Position numbers and translations under genes: made by a program. From Alphaproteobacteria bacterium UBA4588 (GTDB taxonomy: Bacteria; Pseudomonadota; Alphaproteobacteria; Puniceispirillales; Puniceispirillaceae), in contig DGJU01000057.1 of the NCBI GenBank assembly GCA_002387605.1, positions 4,270 through 39,629 on the forward strand: 35,360 nucleotides of DNA. The letters run 5' to 3'. How positions within the stretch are numbered: the stretch's first letter is position 1; each line of letters opens with the position of its first letter. Of the stretch, positions 6,646 to 16,237 are shown one piece after another. The notes under the pieces are model-generated. The model had not been told where the DNA came from. It did not search any database and worked only from the letters and a program-made list of their open reading frames with translations.

Positions 6646-9507
6646 CTATGATGCTGACGCTGATGCTGGCTTAGATTCAGTCCCGCCGTCGAGAATAGCA
6701 AGCAGGGCCTGATGGATTTTTTCCTGAACCTGTTCACGCTTGACCTGCAGACCAAAGACATCTTTTACATAGAAAACATCAACAGCCTTTTCACCATATG
6801 TTGAGACACTCGCCGAATTAACCTGCAAACCCATTTGTGCAAGATGATAGGTGAGTTGATATAACAGGCCCGGCCTGTCTGTCCCATTCACTTCAATAAC
6901 AGTATGAGTTCTGCTACGTGCGTTCGTCACCAGAACACGCGGCGATACTTTAAGAGCCCGGACCCGTTTTGTTACCCGTGCTGATTTTTGCTGAAGTGCA
7001 TCAAAGAGCGACATGTCACCGGCAAGTGATTTTTCGATCAGTTGCGTGATACGATCTTTAATATTTGGGTCGGTAATTGCCTGCCTGTCTTTTGTCTGAA
7101 CACGGAATTCATCTAAAATTGTCCCGTCATGGCGGGTATTAATGCGGGCGCTGACAATCGAACATTCTGCCATCGCAACAGCCCCAGCAATACGCGAAAA
7201 CAGGCCAGGATGGTCTGCTGCCATGATTGTTAAAATAGAGGATTTGCTATCCTTATCAGTAATAATATCAATCAGAAGTTCTTTCTTGCTGCTGTTAAAT
7301 GTCTTGGCAAGAGCTGTATGCTGAACCAGCCGATCTGTTGGAAAATTTGTCCAATAGCTCGGATAAAATAGCGATGCGTGCTCCTCAAACATTTCATCCG
7401 ACCAGTCGGGCAGGGCACGGCGCGCCTCTTCACGTGCATCAGCAGCAGCCCCAAGTGATACTTCAGACGGAGCAGCACCACCAAGCACCGCTTCTGCCCG
7501 CCGATATAAATCGCGCATCAAGGTTGCCTTCCAGCCATTCCATATGTCCGGGCCAACCGCGCGGATATCAGCAACCGTCAATATCAGAAGCAGTTTCAGG
7601 CGTTCTGGAGACTGAACTTCACTGGCAAAATCACTGATGGTCTGCGGATCATGCAAATCATAGCGAAAAGCTGTTTTTGACATCAAAAGATGAGACTGGA
7701 TAAGCCAGATAACAGTTTCAGTTTCGTTCTCACTTAAGCCAAGCTGCGGGCACAAACTGCGGGCAACTTCAGCGCCTAGAAGGGAATGGTCACCACCGCG
7801 CCCTTTAGCAATATCATGCAATAGCACCGTCACATAAAGGGCACGGCGCGACAGCACTTCGTGAATAAGCTGTGATGCCATCGGCGCTTCGGTGCGCACA
7901 GTTCCCTGTTCAATTTCGTTTAACGTCCCAAGCGCACGTATCGTGTGCTCATCCACAGTATAGCTGTGATACATATCAAACTGCATCATACCGACAATCC
8001 GGCCAAAATCAGGCAGAAATTTGCCAAGCCAGCCTGCTTCATTCATCAATCTCAAGACTCGCTCTGCGCTATGCTTTGAAGTGATAATACCCAAGAAAAG
8101 CTGTTTAGTTTCGTCAGATTGCAAGTCTTCTGTTGCAGCAGCACGCACAGCACGAGTAAGCCGGCGGAAGCTATCTGGATGAATATCGAGTTGATGCTGC
8201 TGGGCAAATGAAAAAAGCTGAATCATCCGCAGCTTATCATCACCAAATCTCATATGTGCTGGTAGTTGAAGGCGTTTATTTTCTATCGTAAAGGGCGACA
8301 CTTCAAGCATCACATTCATACCAACTGATATGATTTTGCTCAGATTAAGCCGCGGATTGATAAGCCTAGTATGGGAAAAATCTGTTTCAAGAGCGGCACA
8401 GAAAATACGGGTCAGATTTCCTACATGCCGTGCTGCCAGATAATAGCGTTTCATGAACCGCTCAACGCCTTTCATACCAGACCGGCCAGCAAATCCCATA
8501 AGCGGCGCAATTTCACGCTGAGCATCAAACGTTAGCCGGTCATCTTCACGTTCATGATATAAGTGAAGAAAGCACCGAACTGTCCATAAAAACCGCTGGG
8601 CACTGGCAAAGGAGCGTACTTCTGATACCCGCAAAATACCGGTATCCATTACATCAAGAACATGGGTGAAACGATAGGCATGTTTTGCAACCCAGAACAG
8701 TGTATGCAAGTCGCGCAATCCACCTTTGCCATCTTTTACGTTTGGCTCCACAGCATACCGCGTGCCCCCGGTTCTGTTTACCCGCCTTTCGCGTTCATCA
8801 AGCTTGGCTTCAATGAAGGTGGAGACAGATTGCTGTGATAACCATTTCGACCAACTGGACTGCATCTTAGATGCCAACGCCTCATCACCAGCAATATAGC
8901 GAATTTCAAGCAGCGCTGTTCGGATTGTTATATCTTCTGATGCTGCTTTAATGTTCTCGTCAACCGTGCGGGTTGCATGCCCAATGGCAAGTGACATGTC
9001 CCATAATATATAGAGGATAAATTCGATAAACTTGGTTTGTTTGGCTGTTTCCTTTTGGCTAAGAATAAAGAGTAAATCAATATCACTTGATGGCGATAAC
9101 TCACCGCGACCATAGCCACCTGTTGCCATGATACTAACAGGCGGACAGTCGGCAAATAAATGGCGCCGCGCTACATCTGCAATGCCTGAAATGAGTAAAT
9201 CCATCATAACCGCATGTTTGCCAACATATTCAGCGCCATCATGGTTTTCAGTGAGCAGATTACGAAGCTGTGCCTTGCCTTCGCTATGCGCTTGTTTGCA
9301 TAACGCTAACAAGCCTTGCTGAAACAATTTATCATCAGGAGACGTCTTGCGAAGTGCGTCACTATTCGCACGGAAAGCAACATTATCAAAAACCGGAGCC
9401 TGCTTTGCTGCGGCCTCATAAGGCGCTAGCCATGTCTTCCATAATGGTAATTTTATAGTCTCTGAGGCTGCGATAGCAGGGGCCTCATGAGAAGTGGTCG
9501 ACGACAT
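6646..9507 (-). CDS. glnD: Bifunctional [protein-PII] uridylyltransferase / uridylyl-removing enzyme
   Basis: GlnD senses glutamine and adds or removes UMP on PII proteins, setting nitrogen-assimilation status. The domains are complete. The nucleotidyltransferase site is GGYGRGELSPSSDIDL (about 130-145). The PII-uridylyltransferase signature PNVKDGKGGLRDLH lies near 255. The HD hydrolase domain has LLHDIAKGRGGDHS near 564. Two C-terminal ACT domains contain AADHPGLFSRIAGA and GTDRPGLLYQLTYHL. I chose ATG 9507 because AGGAA lies ten bases upstream. The frame can be read from GTG 9531, but that adds eight residues and overlaps this ribosome site. The product is 953 residues, normal for alphaproteobacteria. 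It lies 66 bases after mutS and 13 before murJ. Confidence 0.96.
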   Translation of the reverse strand: MSSTTSHEAPAIAASETIKLPLWKTWLAPYEAAAKQAPVFDNVAFRANSDALRKTSPDDKLFQQGLLALCKQAHSEGKAQLRNLLTENHDGAEYVGKHAVMMDLLISGIADVARRHLFADCPPVSIMATGGYGRGELSPSSDIDLLFILSQKETAKQTKFIEFILYILWDMSLAIGHATRTVDENIKAASEDITIRTALLEIRYIAGDEALASKMQSSWSKWLSQQSVSTFIEAKLDERERRVNRTGGTRYAVEPNVKDGKGGLRDLHTLFWVAKHAYRFTHVLDVMDTGILRVSEVRSFASAQRFLWTVRCFLHLYHEREDDRLTFDAQREIAPLMGFAGRSGMKGVERFMKRYYLAARHVGNLTRIFCAALETDFSHTRLINPRLNLSKIISVGMNVMLEVSPFTIENKRLQLPAHMRFGDDKLRMIQLFSFAQQHQLDIHPDSFRRLTRAVRAAATEDLQSDETKQLFLGIITSKHSAERVLRLMNEAGWLGKFLPDFGRIVGMMQFDMYHSYTVDEHTIRALGTLNEIEQGTVRTEAPMASQLIHEVLSRRALYVTVLLHDIAKGRGGDHSLLGAEVARSLCPQLGLSENETETVIWLIQSHLLMSKTAFRYDLHDPQTISDFASEVQSPERLKLLLILTVADIRAVGPDIWNGWKATLMRDLYRRAEAVLGGAAPSEVSLGAAADAREEARRALPDWSDEMFEEHASLFYPSYWTNFPTDRLVQHTALAKTFNSSKKELLIDIITDKDSKSSILTIMAADHPGLFSRIAGAVAMAECSIVSARINTRHDGTILDEFRVQTKDRQAITDPNIKDRITQLIEKSLAGDMSLFDALQQKSARVTKRVRALKVSPRVLVTNARSRTHTVIEVNGTDRPGLLYQLTYHLAQMGLQVNSASVSTYGEKAVDVFYVKDVFGLQVKREQVQEKIHQALLAILDGGTESKPASASAS

Positions 9508-9573
9508 TGGCACTATGTTTCCTCGTATCACGCTGTATCATCTTGGGTTCTGGAAGTGATTATGACCGATTTA

Positions 9574-12228
9574 TTATGATTTCGCATCAAGAGCTTTCAA
9601 TTGATAGATTAGCGCAAGCGCATCGCGCGGGCTCAGACTGTCAGGGTCAATATCATGCACCATTTTCTCAAGTTCGGTTGGTCCATTATCAGCTAATGAT
9701 GCCTCTGGTTTTGGCGGCGCAAAAAGAGGCAATAGCCCGTCATCTTGCTCAGCCGTCAGTGCACCTGTTTCCATTTCCGAGACCAGATGGGCAGCACGTT
9801 TAATAACGGTATGAGGTAATCCAGCCAGTTTTGCGACATGGACACCATAGGATTTATCAGCAGCGCCTTCGCCGACTTCATGAAGAAACACAATATCACC
9901 CTGCCATTCTTTGACCTGCATCGCATGACAGCGAAGGCCCGATAGCTGACCTGTCAGGGACGTCAGCTCATGATAATGAGTAGCAAATAAGGCACGGCAG
10001 CCAATATTATTATGCAAATATTCAAGACATGCCCAGGCAATCGAAAGCCCATCCCAGGTTGCTGTCCCCCGGCCAATTTCATCCAAAATTACAAGCGACC
10101 TGCTTGTTGACTGATTAAGGATAGTTGCTGTCTCAACCATCTCAACCATGAAGGTTGAGCGTCCTCGTGCAAGATCATCAGACGCGCCAACACGGCTAAA
10201 TAGCCTATCAATAATGCCGATTTCAGCATTATCGGCCGGCACAAATAATCCAGCTTGAGCCATAATTGCAATATGGGCGTTCTGCCTTAGAAACGTTGAT
10301 TTACCTGCCATATTTGGGCCTGTAAGCAACCACAGATGCGACCCCTTTTCTAGCCTGCAATCATTGGCAATAAACGGAGTGCTGTCAGCTAAGGCGCGCT
10401 CTACTACAGGGTGACGGCCACCTATAATCGTAAAACGGGTATCGTCTGTCATAATCGGCCGGCAGTAATAGCGCGAACTTGCTAATTGTGCAGAGGCTGT
10501 TGCAACATCAAGGGCGGCAAGCGCTGCAGCTGTTTGTTCAAGCGCAGGCGAGCGTGCCAGCACTTGTTTCACAAGCGTTTCGAATAGGGCGAGCTCAACA
10601 GCAAGCGCGCGGTCAGATGCCGATGCCATCTGTTTTTCCATATCAGCCAGTTCGGTGGTTGTAAATCGCACCGCCTGCGCTGTGGTCTGGCGATGGATAA
10701 ACTGGTTATCCGACATTAATTTATCACCATGAAGACTCCGCACTTCGATATGGTAGCCCAGCACATTATTATGTTTGATTTTCAAAGATGAAATATCTGT
10801 CTGGGCCGCATAATCTGCCTGTAATCCGGCTATGAGGCGCCTGCTTTCGTCGCGAAGCTGGCGGATTTGATCAAGCGAGCTATCATAACCAGCCCTGATA
10901 AAATTCCCATCCCGCGCCAATAGCGGCATGTCATCTGCCAGAGCTGGCATCAAGCTATCAGCGAGGTCAGCCGCGCATTGCGTATCTTCTATCAGCATCA
11001 TGATATCAGGCGCATGCTCATCAATGCCTTGCGCCTCACTCACCTGAGCTGACAGGCGCACAGAAATATCCCTACCCAGACTTACAGCGCGCGCAATAGC
11101 TGATAAATCGCGAGGGCCGCCTCTGGCAGAGGCAAGACGCGATAGGCTTCGTTCAATATCTGGCAGACCATTTAGCGCTGAAATAATGTCACTGCCAGTA
11201 GTCTGGCTCCGCAGAAACCAGCTCACCAAATCAAGCCGGCCCTCAATTAACGCCCTGTCTGTTAGGGGGGCTGAAAGGCGGGTAGCAAGAAGGCGCGCGC
11301 CTGCTGCTGTTTTTGTCTTATCAATTGCGTGCAGCAGACTGCCAGAACGCGACTCAGTCAATGTCTGGGTCAATTCTAGAGAGCGGCGGGTTGCGGCATC
11401 GATTTCCATGAAGGCGTTTTGGGACAAAACAGAAAGACGAGACAAGCGCGGCATGCTCTCAATCTGCGTCTGGCGAAGATATGTTAGCAGGCCGCCTGCA
11501 GCCGACAACATCGCACGGCTAAATGCCCCAAGGCTATCAAGTGTTGAGACCTCATATAAAGAAAGCAACATAGCTTCACTGCGGCGGCTATCAAAATCCT
11601 GGGCAGGACGAATAGCTGGATTGAACGGCGCAGCCACCATTTCAAGCGATGCACGCATTTCTTCAGGATATAAGAATTCAGCAACCCCAAGCCGGCTCAG
11701 CAAGGCTTCGATATCTGCTTCATCACATGCCTGCACATTAAAGGACCCGGTGGACATATCCGCCCACGCAATAGCAAACTCGCCAGCAGACCGGCCAAGA
11801 GCCGCAAGATAATTATGCTGATGCGAGACAAGAAGTCCGTCTTCTTGAAGGGTGCCAGGTGTAATAACCCGCACAACACCGCGTGGAAGCGGCCCTTTAC
11901 CGCCGCGCGCTTTGAACGTTTCAGGTGTCTCTGTCTGCTCGCAGATTGCAACTTTATAGCCCTGCTGAATCAACCGCGCCAAATACCCATCCATGGCATG
12001 AACTGGCACGCCGCACATCGGCACAGGATCGCCATTTAATGTGCCGCGATGGGTAAGTGTAATGCCAAGTGCCTGCGCTGCGGTTTCCGCATCTTGAAAA
12101 AACATTTCATAAAAGTCTCCCATCCGGTAGAACAGTAAGACATCTCTGTATATATCTTTTACGGCCAGATACTGCACCATCATAGGTGTTGGCTTTGATG
12201 TTTCTTTTTTTGCGGTGGGCATGTTCAT
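9574..12228 (-). CDS. mutS: DNA mismatch repair protein MutS
   Basis: An 884-residue MutS, the ATPase that recognises base mismatches and small loops and recruits MutL. The mismatch-reading Phe-x-Glu is present as F39-Y-E41 in RMGDFYEMF. Connector, lever and clamp regions fill 130-590. The ATPase has Walker A GPNMAGKST (637-645), followed by the RGRSTFMVEM signature (about 688-697) and Walker B LVILDEIGRGTATWDG (712-727), then FATHYHEL (748-755). It is complete. The first ATG and the ATG two codons later are equally good starts. It is the first gene of the minus-strand run that continues into glnD and murJ. It is divergent from maeB across 90 bases, an arrangement widely shared in alphaproteobacteria. 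Confidence 0.97.
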   Translation of the reverse strand: MNMPTAKKETSKPTPMMVQYLAVKDIYRDVLLFYRMGDFYEMFFQDAETAAQALGITLTHRGTLNGDPVPMCGVPVHAMDGYLARLIQQGYKVAICEQTETPETFKARGGKGPLPRGVVRVITPGTLQEDGLLVSHQHNYLAALGRSAGEFAIAWADMSTGSFNVQACDEADIEALLSRLGVAEFLYPEEMRASLEMVAAPFNPAIRPAQDFDSRRSEAMLLSLYEVSTLDSLGAFSRAMLSAAGGLLTYLRQTQIESMPRLSRLSVLSQNAFMEIDAATRRSLELTQTLTESRSGSLLHAIDKTKTAAGARLLATRLSAPLTDRALIEGRLDLVSWFLRSQTTGSDIISALNGLPDIERSLSRLASARGGPRDLSAIARAVSLGRDISVRLSAQVSEAQGIDEHAPDIMMLIEDTQCAADLADSLMPALADDMPLLARDGNFIRAGYDSSLDQIRQLRDESRRLIAGLQADYAAQTDISSLKIKHNNVLGYHIEVRSLHGDKLMSDNQFIHRQTTAQAVRFTTTELADMEKQMASASDRALAVELALFETLVKQVLARSPALEQTAAALAALDVATASAQLASSRYYCRPIMTDDTRFTIIGGRHPVVERALADSTPFIANDCRLEKGSHLWLLTGPNMAGKSTFLRQNAHIAIMAQAGLFVPADNAEIGIIDRLFSRVGASDDLARGRSTFMVEMVETATILNQSTSRSLVILDEIGRGTATWDGLSIAWACLEYLHNNIGCRALFATHYHELTSLTGQLSGLRCHAMQVKEWQGDIVFLHEVGEGAADKSYGVHVAKLAGLPHTVIKRAAHLVSEMETGALTAEQDDGLLPLFAPPKPEASLADNGPTELEKMVHDIDPDSLSPRDALALIYQLKALDAKS

Positions 12229-12318
12229 CAGTTTTCTTAGTTGCTGTGTGTGATGTGCCTAGAGTAAAAGTGAGATATGTTGATAAATCTTAAACAACTG
12301 TGAGTATAGATAGGTTTT

Positions 12319-14571
12319 ATGAAAAAATCACTGAAACAGGACGCTCTTGATTTTCACTCTTCCGGTCGTCCCGGAAAGCTGGAAATTACGCCAACAAAAC
12401 CGCTCACAACGCAGCGTGATTTATCTCTTGCTTACTCTCCTGGTGTTGCAGAACCATGCCTTGCCATTGAAGCAGACCCGTCAAAGGCCTATGATTATAC
12501 AGCCAAGGGAAACCTTGTTGCTGTTATCTCAAACGGAACAGCTGTTCTTGGGCTGGGAAATATCGGGGCAGCTGCCTCAAAGCCCGTTATGGAGGGCAAA
12601 GCAGTCCTTTTCAAGAAGTTTGCTGACATTGACGGCGTTGATTTGGAGCTGGACACCCAAGATGTAGACCGCTTTGTTGATGCCGTTAGCCTGCTTGGTC
12701 CGTCTTTTGGTGGCATTAACCTAGAAGATATTAAATCTCCTGAATGTTTCATTATTGAGCAACGATTGCGCGAGATGATGGATATTCCTGTTTTTCATGA
12801 TGACCAGCATGGCACAGCGATTATTGCTGCTGCCGGAATCATTAATGCGCTCCATATTACAGGGCGGACCATGGCTGACATAAAAGTCGTCTGTAATGGC
12901 GCTGGTGCTGCGTCAATTGCCTGTGTTGAGCTTATCAAGGCGATGGGTGTGCCACATGAAAATGTTATCCTTTGCGACCGCGAGGGTGTGATCTACCAAG
13001 GTCGTGAAAAAGGCATGAACCAGTGGAAATCAGCGCATGCGGTGCCAACCGAAGCACGCAGTCTTGCAGATGCTATTGACGGCGCAGATATTTTCCTTGG
13101 TCTTTCAGTTGCCGGCGCGCTAACACCTGAGATGCTCAAAAAAATGGCAGACCAGCCAATCGTATTTGCCATGGCAAATCCAGATCCAGAAATTATGCCA
13201 GATATTGCCAAAAAAGCCCGTAAAGATGCTATTATTGCAACCGGCCGGTCTGATTTCCCGAATCAGGTCAATAACGTTCTTGGCTTTCCCTATATCTTCA
13301 GAGGCGCGCTTGATGTGAGAGCCTCTGCCATTAATGAAGAAATGAAGATTGCGGCGGCGAATGCCATTGCAATGCTTGCCCGCGAAGATGTGCCGGATGA
13401 AGTCAATAATGCTTATTCAGGTGCTAGCCTGAAATATGGTGTTGATTACATTATCCCAGCGCCGTTTGACCCGCGGCTTATTTCAGCCGTATCCTCAGCC
13501 GTAGCAGAAGCAGCAATGGCGACCGGTGTTGCGCGTAGACCAATTGCCGATTTGGATGCCTATCGCCGGGACTTATCTGCTCGCCTCGATCCAACAGCAT
13601 CCTTCCTTCAAGATGTTTATGAGAGAATTTCTCCTGCCAAAAAACGCATCGTATTTGCAGAAGGCGAAGAAGAAGTTGCTATCAGAGCAGCTGTTGCCTT
13701 CCGCAATGGCGGCTATGGCCATCCTATCCTACTGGGTCGTGAACACCGTATCCGTGAAGCAATGGAACGGATGGGTCTTGATGGTATCGATGATTTAGAA
13801 TTCACCAATGCCAAGATTTCAGACCATAATACCGGCTATATCAGCTTCCTTTACAAGAAGCTTCAGCGGCGCGGCGTTCTGGAACGTGATTGTCAGCGGA
13901 TGGTCAATCTGGACAGAAATGTCTTTGCTGCTTGTATGGTTGCAAATGGCCATGCTGATGGTCTTGTAACAGGGCTTACACGCTCCTTCCGGTCAACGTT
14001 TGAACATGTAACACGCGTGATCGATTCATCTGGCGGTAAAGAATTTACAGCAACATCAATGCTTATCTCTAAAGGCAGGACTGTTTTTGTTGGCGATACC
14101 TCTATCCATGAACGCCCTACCGGTGAGCAGATGGCAGATATTGCAGAAGCCATTGCTGAGCGGGCCAGCTCAATGGGTCACACACCGCGTGTTGCCTTTC
14201 TGTCCTTTACCACATTTGGCAGCCCGGAAAGTGATATCGTTCAGACATCACGCGATGCTGTCGCGGTTCTAGATCGCCGCAAGGTAACGTTCGAATATGA
14301 AGGTGAAATGACTGCTGATATTGCGCTTGATTTTGATCTTATGCAGTCACGCTACCCCTTCTCACGTTTGTCAGGGCCAGCCAATATTCTGGTTATGCCA
14401 GGTCTGCATTCTGCTAATATCTCATTCAAACTCATGCAGCAATTGGGGGGCGGGTCTGTTATTGGACCAATGATTTTGAATGCTGAACATCCGTTCCAGA
14501 TTATTCAGATGAGTGCGACTGTGAATGACCTTGTAAATGCAGCAGCCCTTGCAGCTTATGAGTCTCTTTAA
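12319..14571 (+). CDS. maeB: NADP-dependent malic enzyme with C-terminal phosphotransacetylase-like domain
   Basis: Catalyses oxidative decarboxylation of malate to pyruvate with reduction of NAD(P). The protein is 750 residues, typical of the hybrid MaeB/Dme/Tme type. The malic domain holds AYSPGVAEPC (38-47), Lys94 in MEGKAVLFKK, INLEDIKSPECF (133-144) and PVFHDDQHGTA (157-167). The dinucleotide-binding fold has VVCNGAGAASIAC near 195. From about 430 onward the protein resembles phosphate acetyltransferase (KKRIVFAEGEEEVAIRAA and later VMPGLHSANISFKLMQQLGG). In this family that domain is thought to be regulatory rather than catalytic. Preference for NADP over NAD cannot be read from sequence with confidence. 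A TAGG lies four bases before the ATG. The gene is divergent from mutS. Confidence 0.95.
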   Translation: MKKSLKQDALDFHSSGRPGKLEITPTKPLTTQRDLSLAYSPGVAEPCLAIEADPSKAYDYTAKGNLVAVISNGTAVLGLGNIGAAASKPVMEGKAVLFKKFADIDGVDLELDTQDVDRFVDAVSLLGPSFGGINLEDIKSPECFIIEQRLREMMDIPVFHDDQHGTAIIAAAGIINALHITGRTMADIKVVCNGAGAASIACVELIKAMGVPHENVILCDREGVIYQGREKGMNQWKSAHAVPTEARSLADAIDGADIFLGLSVAGALTPEMLKKMADQPIVFAMANPDPEIMPDIAKKARKDAIIATGRSDFPNQVNNVLGFPYIFRGALDVRASAINEEMKIAAANAIAMLAREDVPDEVNNAYSGASLKYGVDYIIPAPFDPRLISAVSSAVAEAAMATGVARRPIADLDAYRRDLSARLDPTASFLQDVYERISPAKKRIVFAEGEEEVAIRAAVAFRNGGYGHPILLGREHRIREAMERMGLDGIDDLEFTNAKISDHNTGYISFLYKKLQRRGVLERDCQRMVNLDRNVFAACMVANGHADGLVTGLTRSFRSTFEHVTRVIDSSGGKEFTATSMLISKGRTVFVGDTSIHERPTGEQMADIAEAIAERASSMGHTPRVAFLSFTTFGSPESDIVQTSRDAVAVLDRRKVTFEYEGEMTADIALDFDLMQSRYPFSRLSGPANILVMPGLHSANISFKLMQQLGGGSVIGPMILNAEHPFQIIQMSATVNDLVNAAALAAYESL

Positions 14572-14638
14572 CAGAGTCTCTTTAGCGAAAACCCCTTAAA
14601 GGGTATTTGGCATATGCTGATCTAGGAAGAGACGATAC

Positions 14639-16102
14639 ATGACTGAACAGGCGGGGCGTGAGAAGATAGCAGGCGGCCGTAATAGGAACAGGCTTCTTAT
14701 TTCACTACCCCACCTGATTCGGATGAGTTCTGGCTTTTTATTCAGCGCCATTATTCTGCTTTTTGCCGAACGCATTACAATGCTTGATGTTGCGATCATC
14801 ATGTCTGTTGGCATTGTGCTGAGTTATTTTCTCATCCGCGGGGATGCCGTCATCATTGACCAGTTGGTCAGCTATTTCCGGCAAAAAGAGTTAAGTGAAG
14901 AGCCTGCCGCAAGCGTGCCCACGATGCACCTCAACGAAAAATATTTAACGAATGCCACAGATGGGCTTACCGAACTCAGATGGCTTGTTTCGAGTGCTGA
15001 GCAAAAAAGTGCGCTGGCGCATAAAAACCTGATCTCTGATAATATTTATCGTACTGAAATTCTGCGACACCTGCCCTTTCCGCTCATGCTTGTTGATGGT
15101 CGTGGCTATGTTGAAGAATATAACGAACAAGCAGGCCTGCTGTTCGGCCCTATCACAATAGCAAAGCCTGTCGACTTTGCTATTCGAAGTAATGACGTGT
15201 TGCAAAAAATCCAACAGGTCAGTGATGGCACCATCCCTGCGGGTGAAACACAAATGACGTTACGCGGCACATTTGTGCAGCATTTTACCGTTTTAATATC
15301 GCAATTTATAACTGATGATGTACCCCGCATAGCCGTTATCTTTATTGACCGATCTGCTGCTATCGAAGCTGAAAAAATGCGCGCTGATTTTGTTGCGAAT
15401 GTGAGCCATGAGTTGCGAACCCCGCTCACCTCAATTCTCGGCTTTGTGGAAACATTACAAGGCGTAGCAGGTCAAGATGAGGCAATCCGTGCAAAGTTTC
15501 TGGCTATCCTACAGCAGCAGTCCGAACGGATGGTCCGGCTTGTTGCTGATCAGCTATCACTGTCCCGCATTGAACAGACTGAAAATGTCCAACCCGAAGC
15601 CATTATAAACCTAACCGAGATGGCAGAACGCGTGCTAACGAGCCTTGAAAAACAGGCCGGGGCCGCGAATATCACACTCAGCATTACCGCGCCACCCTTG
15701 CCAGTTTTGGTGCGCGGCGAAGCTGATGAACTTATCCAGATGATTCAAAATCTAACCGAAAATGCCATCCGATATGGTCACCAAGGCGGGTTTGTTAAGG
15801 TAATAATTAATAATAAGACGAGCCATCCTAGCATCACTCATAAAGACGGCTGTTTTTCGGTCGCTGTCAGTGATGATGGAGATGGCATTGCTGAAGAACA
15901 TCTGCCGCGTTTAACAGAACGTTTCTACCGGGTTGATGCGGGCCGTTCACGCGAAATTGGCGGCACCGGGCTTGGGCTTGCCATTGTAAAACATATCGTA
16001 AACCGGCATCGCGGTGTGATGGATATCACATCACATATTGGCACCGGAACAACCTTCACGATTTACCTGCCAATGATAAAGCAGGCTGATACCTCTCAAT
16101 AA
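14639..16102 (+). CDS. phoR: PhoR-type phosphate-regulon sensor histidine kinase
   Basis: A 487-residue inner-membrane histidine kinase. Two membrane segments (about 31-43 and 49-66) with almost no periplasmic loop fit PhoR, which senses through the phosphate transporter rather than a periplasmic domain. A PAS-like region follows (about 137-240; PFPLMLVDGRGYVEEYN). The H box is FVANVSHELRTPLTSILGF with His257. The N box is NLTENAIRYG (371-380), G1 is SDDGDGI (411-417), the F box is ERFYRVD and G2 is GGTGLGLAI (441-449). AGGA lies 11 bases before the ATG. phoB follows after a 135-base gap containing a Pho box. No pst transport genes or phoU occur in the window, so the Pi-sensing partners are encoded elsewhere. 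Confidence 0.9.
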   Translation: MTEQAGREKIAGGRNRNRLLISLPHLIRMSSGFLFSAIILLFAERITMLDVAIIMSVGIVLSYFLIRGDAVIIDQLVSYFRQKELSEEPAASVPTMHLNEKYLTNATDGLTELRWLVSSAEQKSALAHKNLISDNIYRTEILRHLPFPLMLVDGRGYVEEYNEQAGLLFGPITIAKPVDFAIRSNDVLQKIQQVSDGTIPAGETQMTLRGTFVQHFTVLISQFITDDVPRIAVIFIDRSAAIEAEKMRADFVANVSHELRTPLTSILGFVETLQGVAGQDEAIRAKFLAILQQQSERMVRLVADQLSLSRIEQTENVQPEAIINLTEMAERVLTSLEKQAGAANITLSITAPPLPVLVRGEADELIQMIQNLTENAIRYGHQGGFVKVIINNKTSHPSITHKDGCFSVAVSDDGDGIAEEHLPRLTERFYRVDAGRSREIGGTGLGLAIVKHIVNRHRGVMDITSHIGTGTTFTIYLPMIKQADTSQ

Positions 16103-16136
16103 TGAAAGCAGACCTTAAAAAAATGGTGAAATATTA

Positions 16137-16181
16137 CAGTAACAAATCCGTCGTAAATTTGTCATAATTAATGATTATATT
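16137..16181 (+). promoter_or_regulatory. Pho box (three 11-bp units) and -10 element of phoB
   Basis: Three heptamers recur at exact 11-base spacing, each followed by an A/T tetramer: CAGTAAC (16137-16143), CCGTCGT (16148-16154) and TTGTCAT (16159-16165). Against the known half-site CTGTCAT they match 4, 5 and 6 of 7. A TATATT (16176-16181) ten bases after the last unit fits a PhoB-dependent -10 element. This suggests PhoB activates its own gene separately from phoR. Confidence 0.7.
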
Positions 16182-16237
16182 GTACCCTTACGCTATCGCG
16201 GTGCTGCGATGGAATGCGTCTATCCAGCGAGGTGAGT

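Noticed and set aside
9508..9531. GTG start for GlnD at 9531
   Set aside because: The eight extra codons contain the AGGAA ribosome site of ATG 9507, so the shorter form is more likely.
11186..11812. 208-codon plus-strand open frame inside mutS
   Set aside because: It lies entirely antisense to well-conserved mutS sequence and is rich in Arg and Ser as expected of a shadow frame. No family motif is seen.
14595..14610. CCCTT-AAGGG inverted repeat after maeB as a terminator
   Set aside because: The arms are only five bases with almost no loop and no T-run follows.
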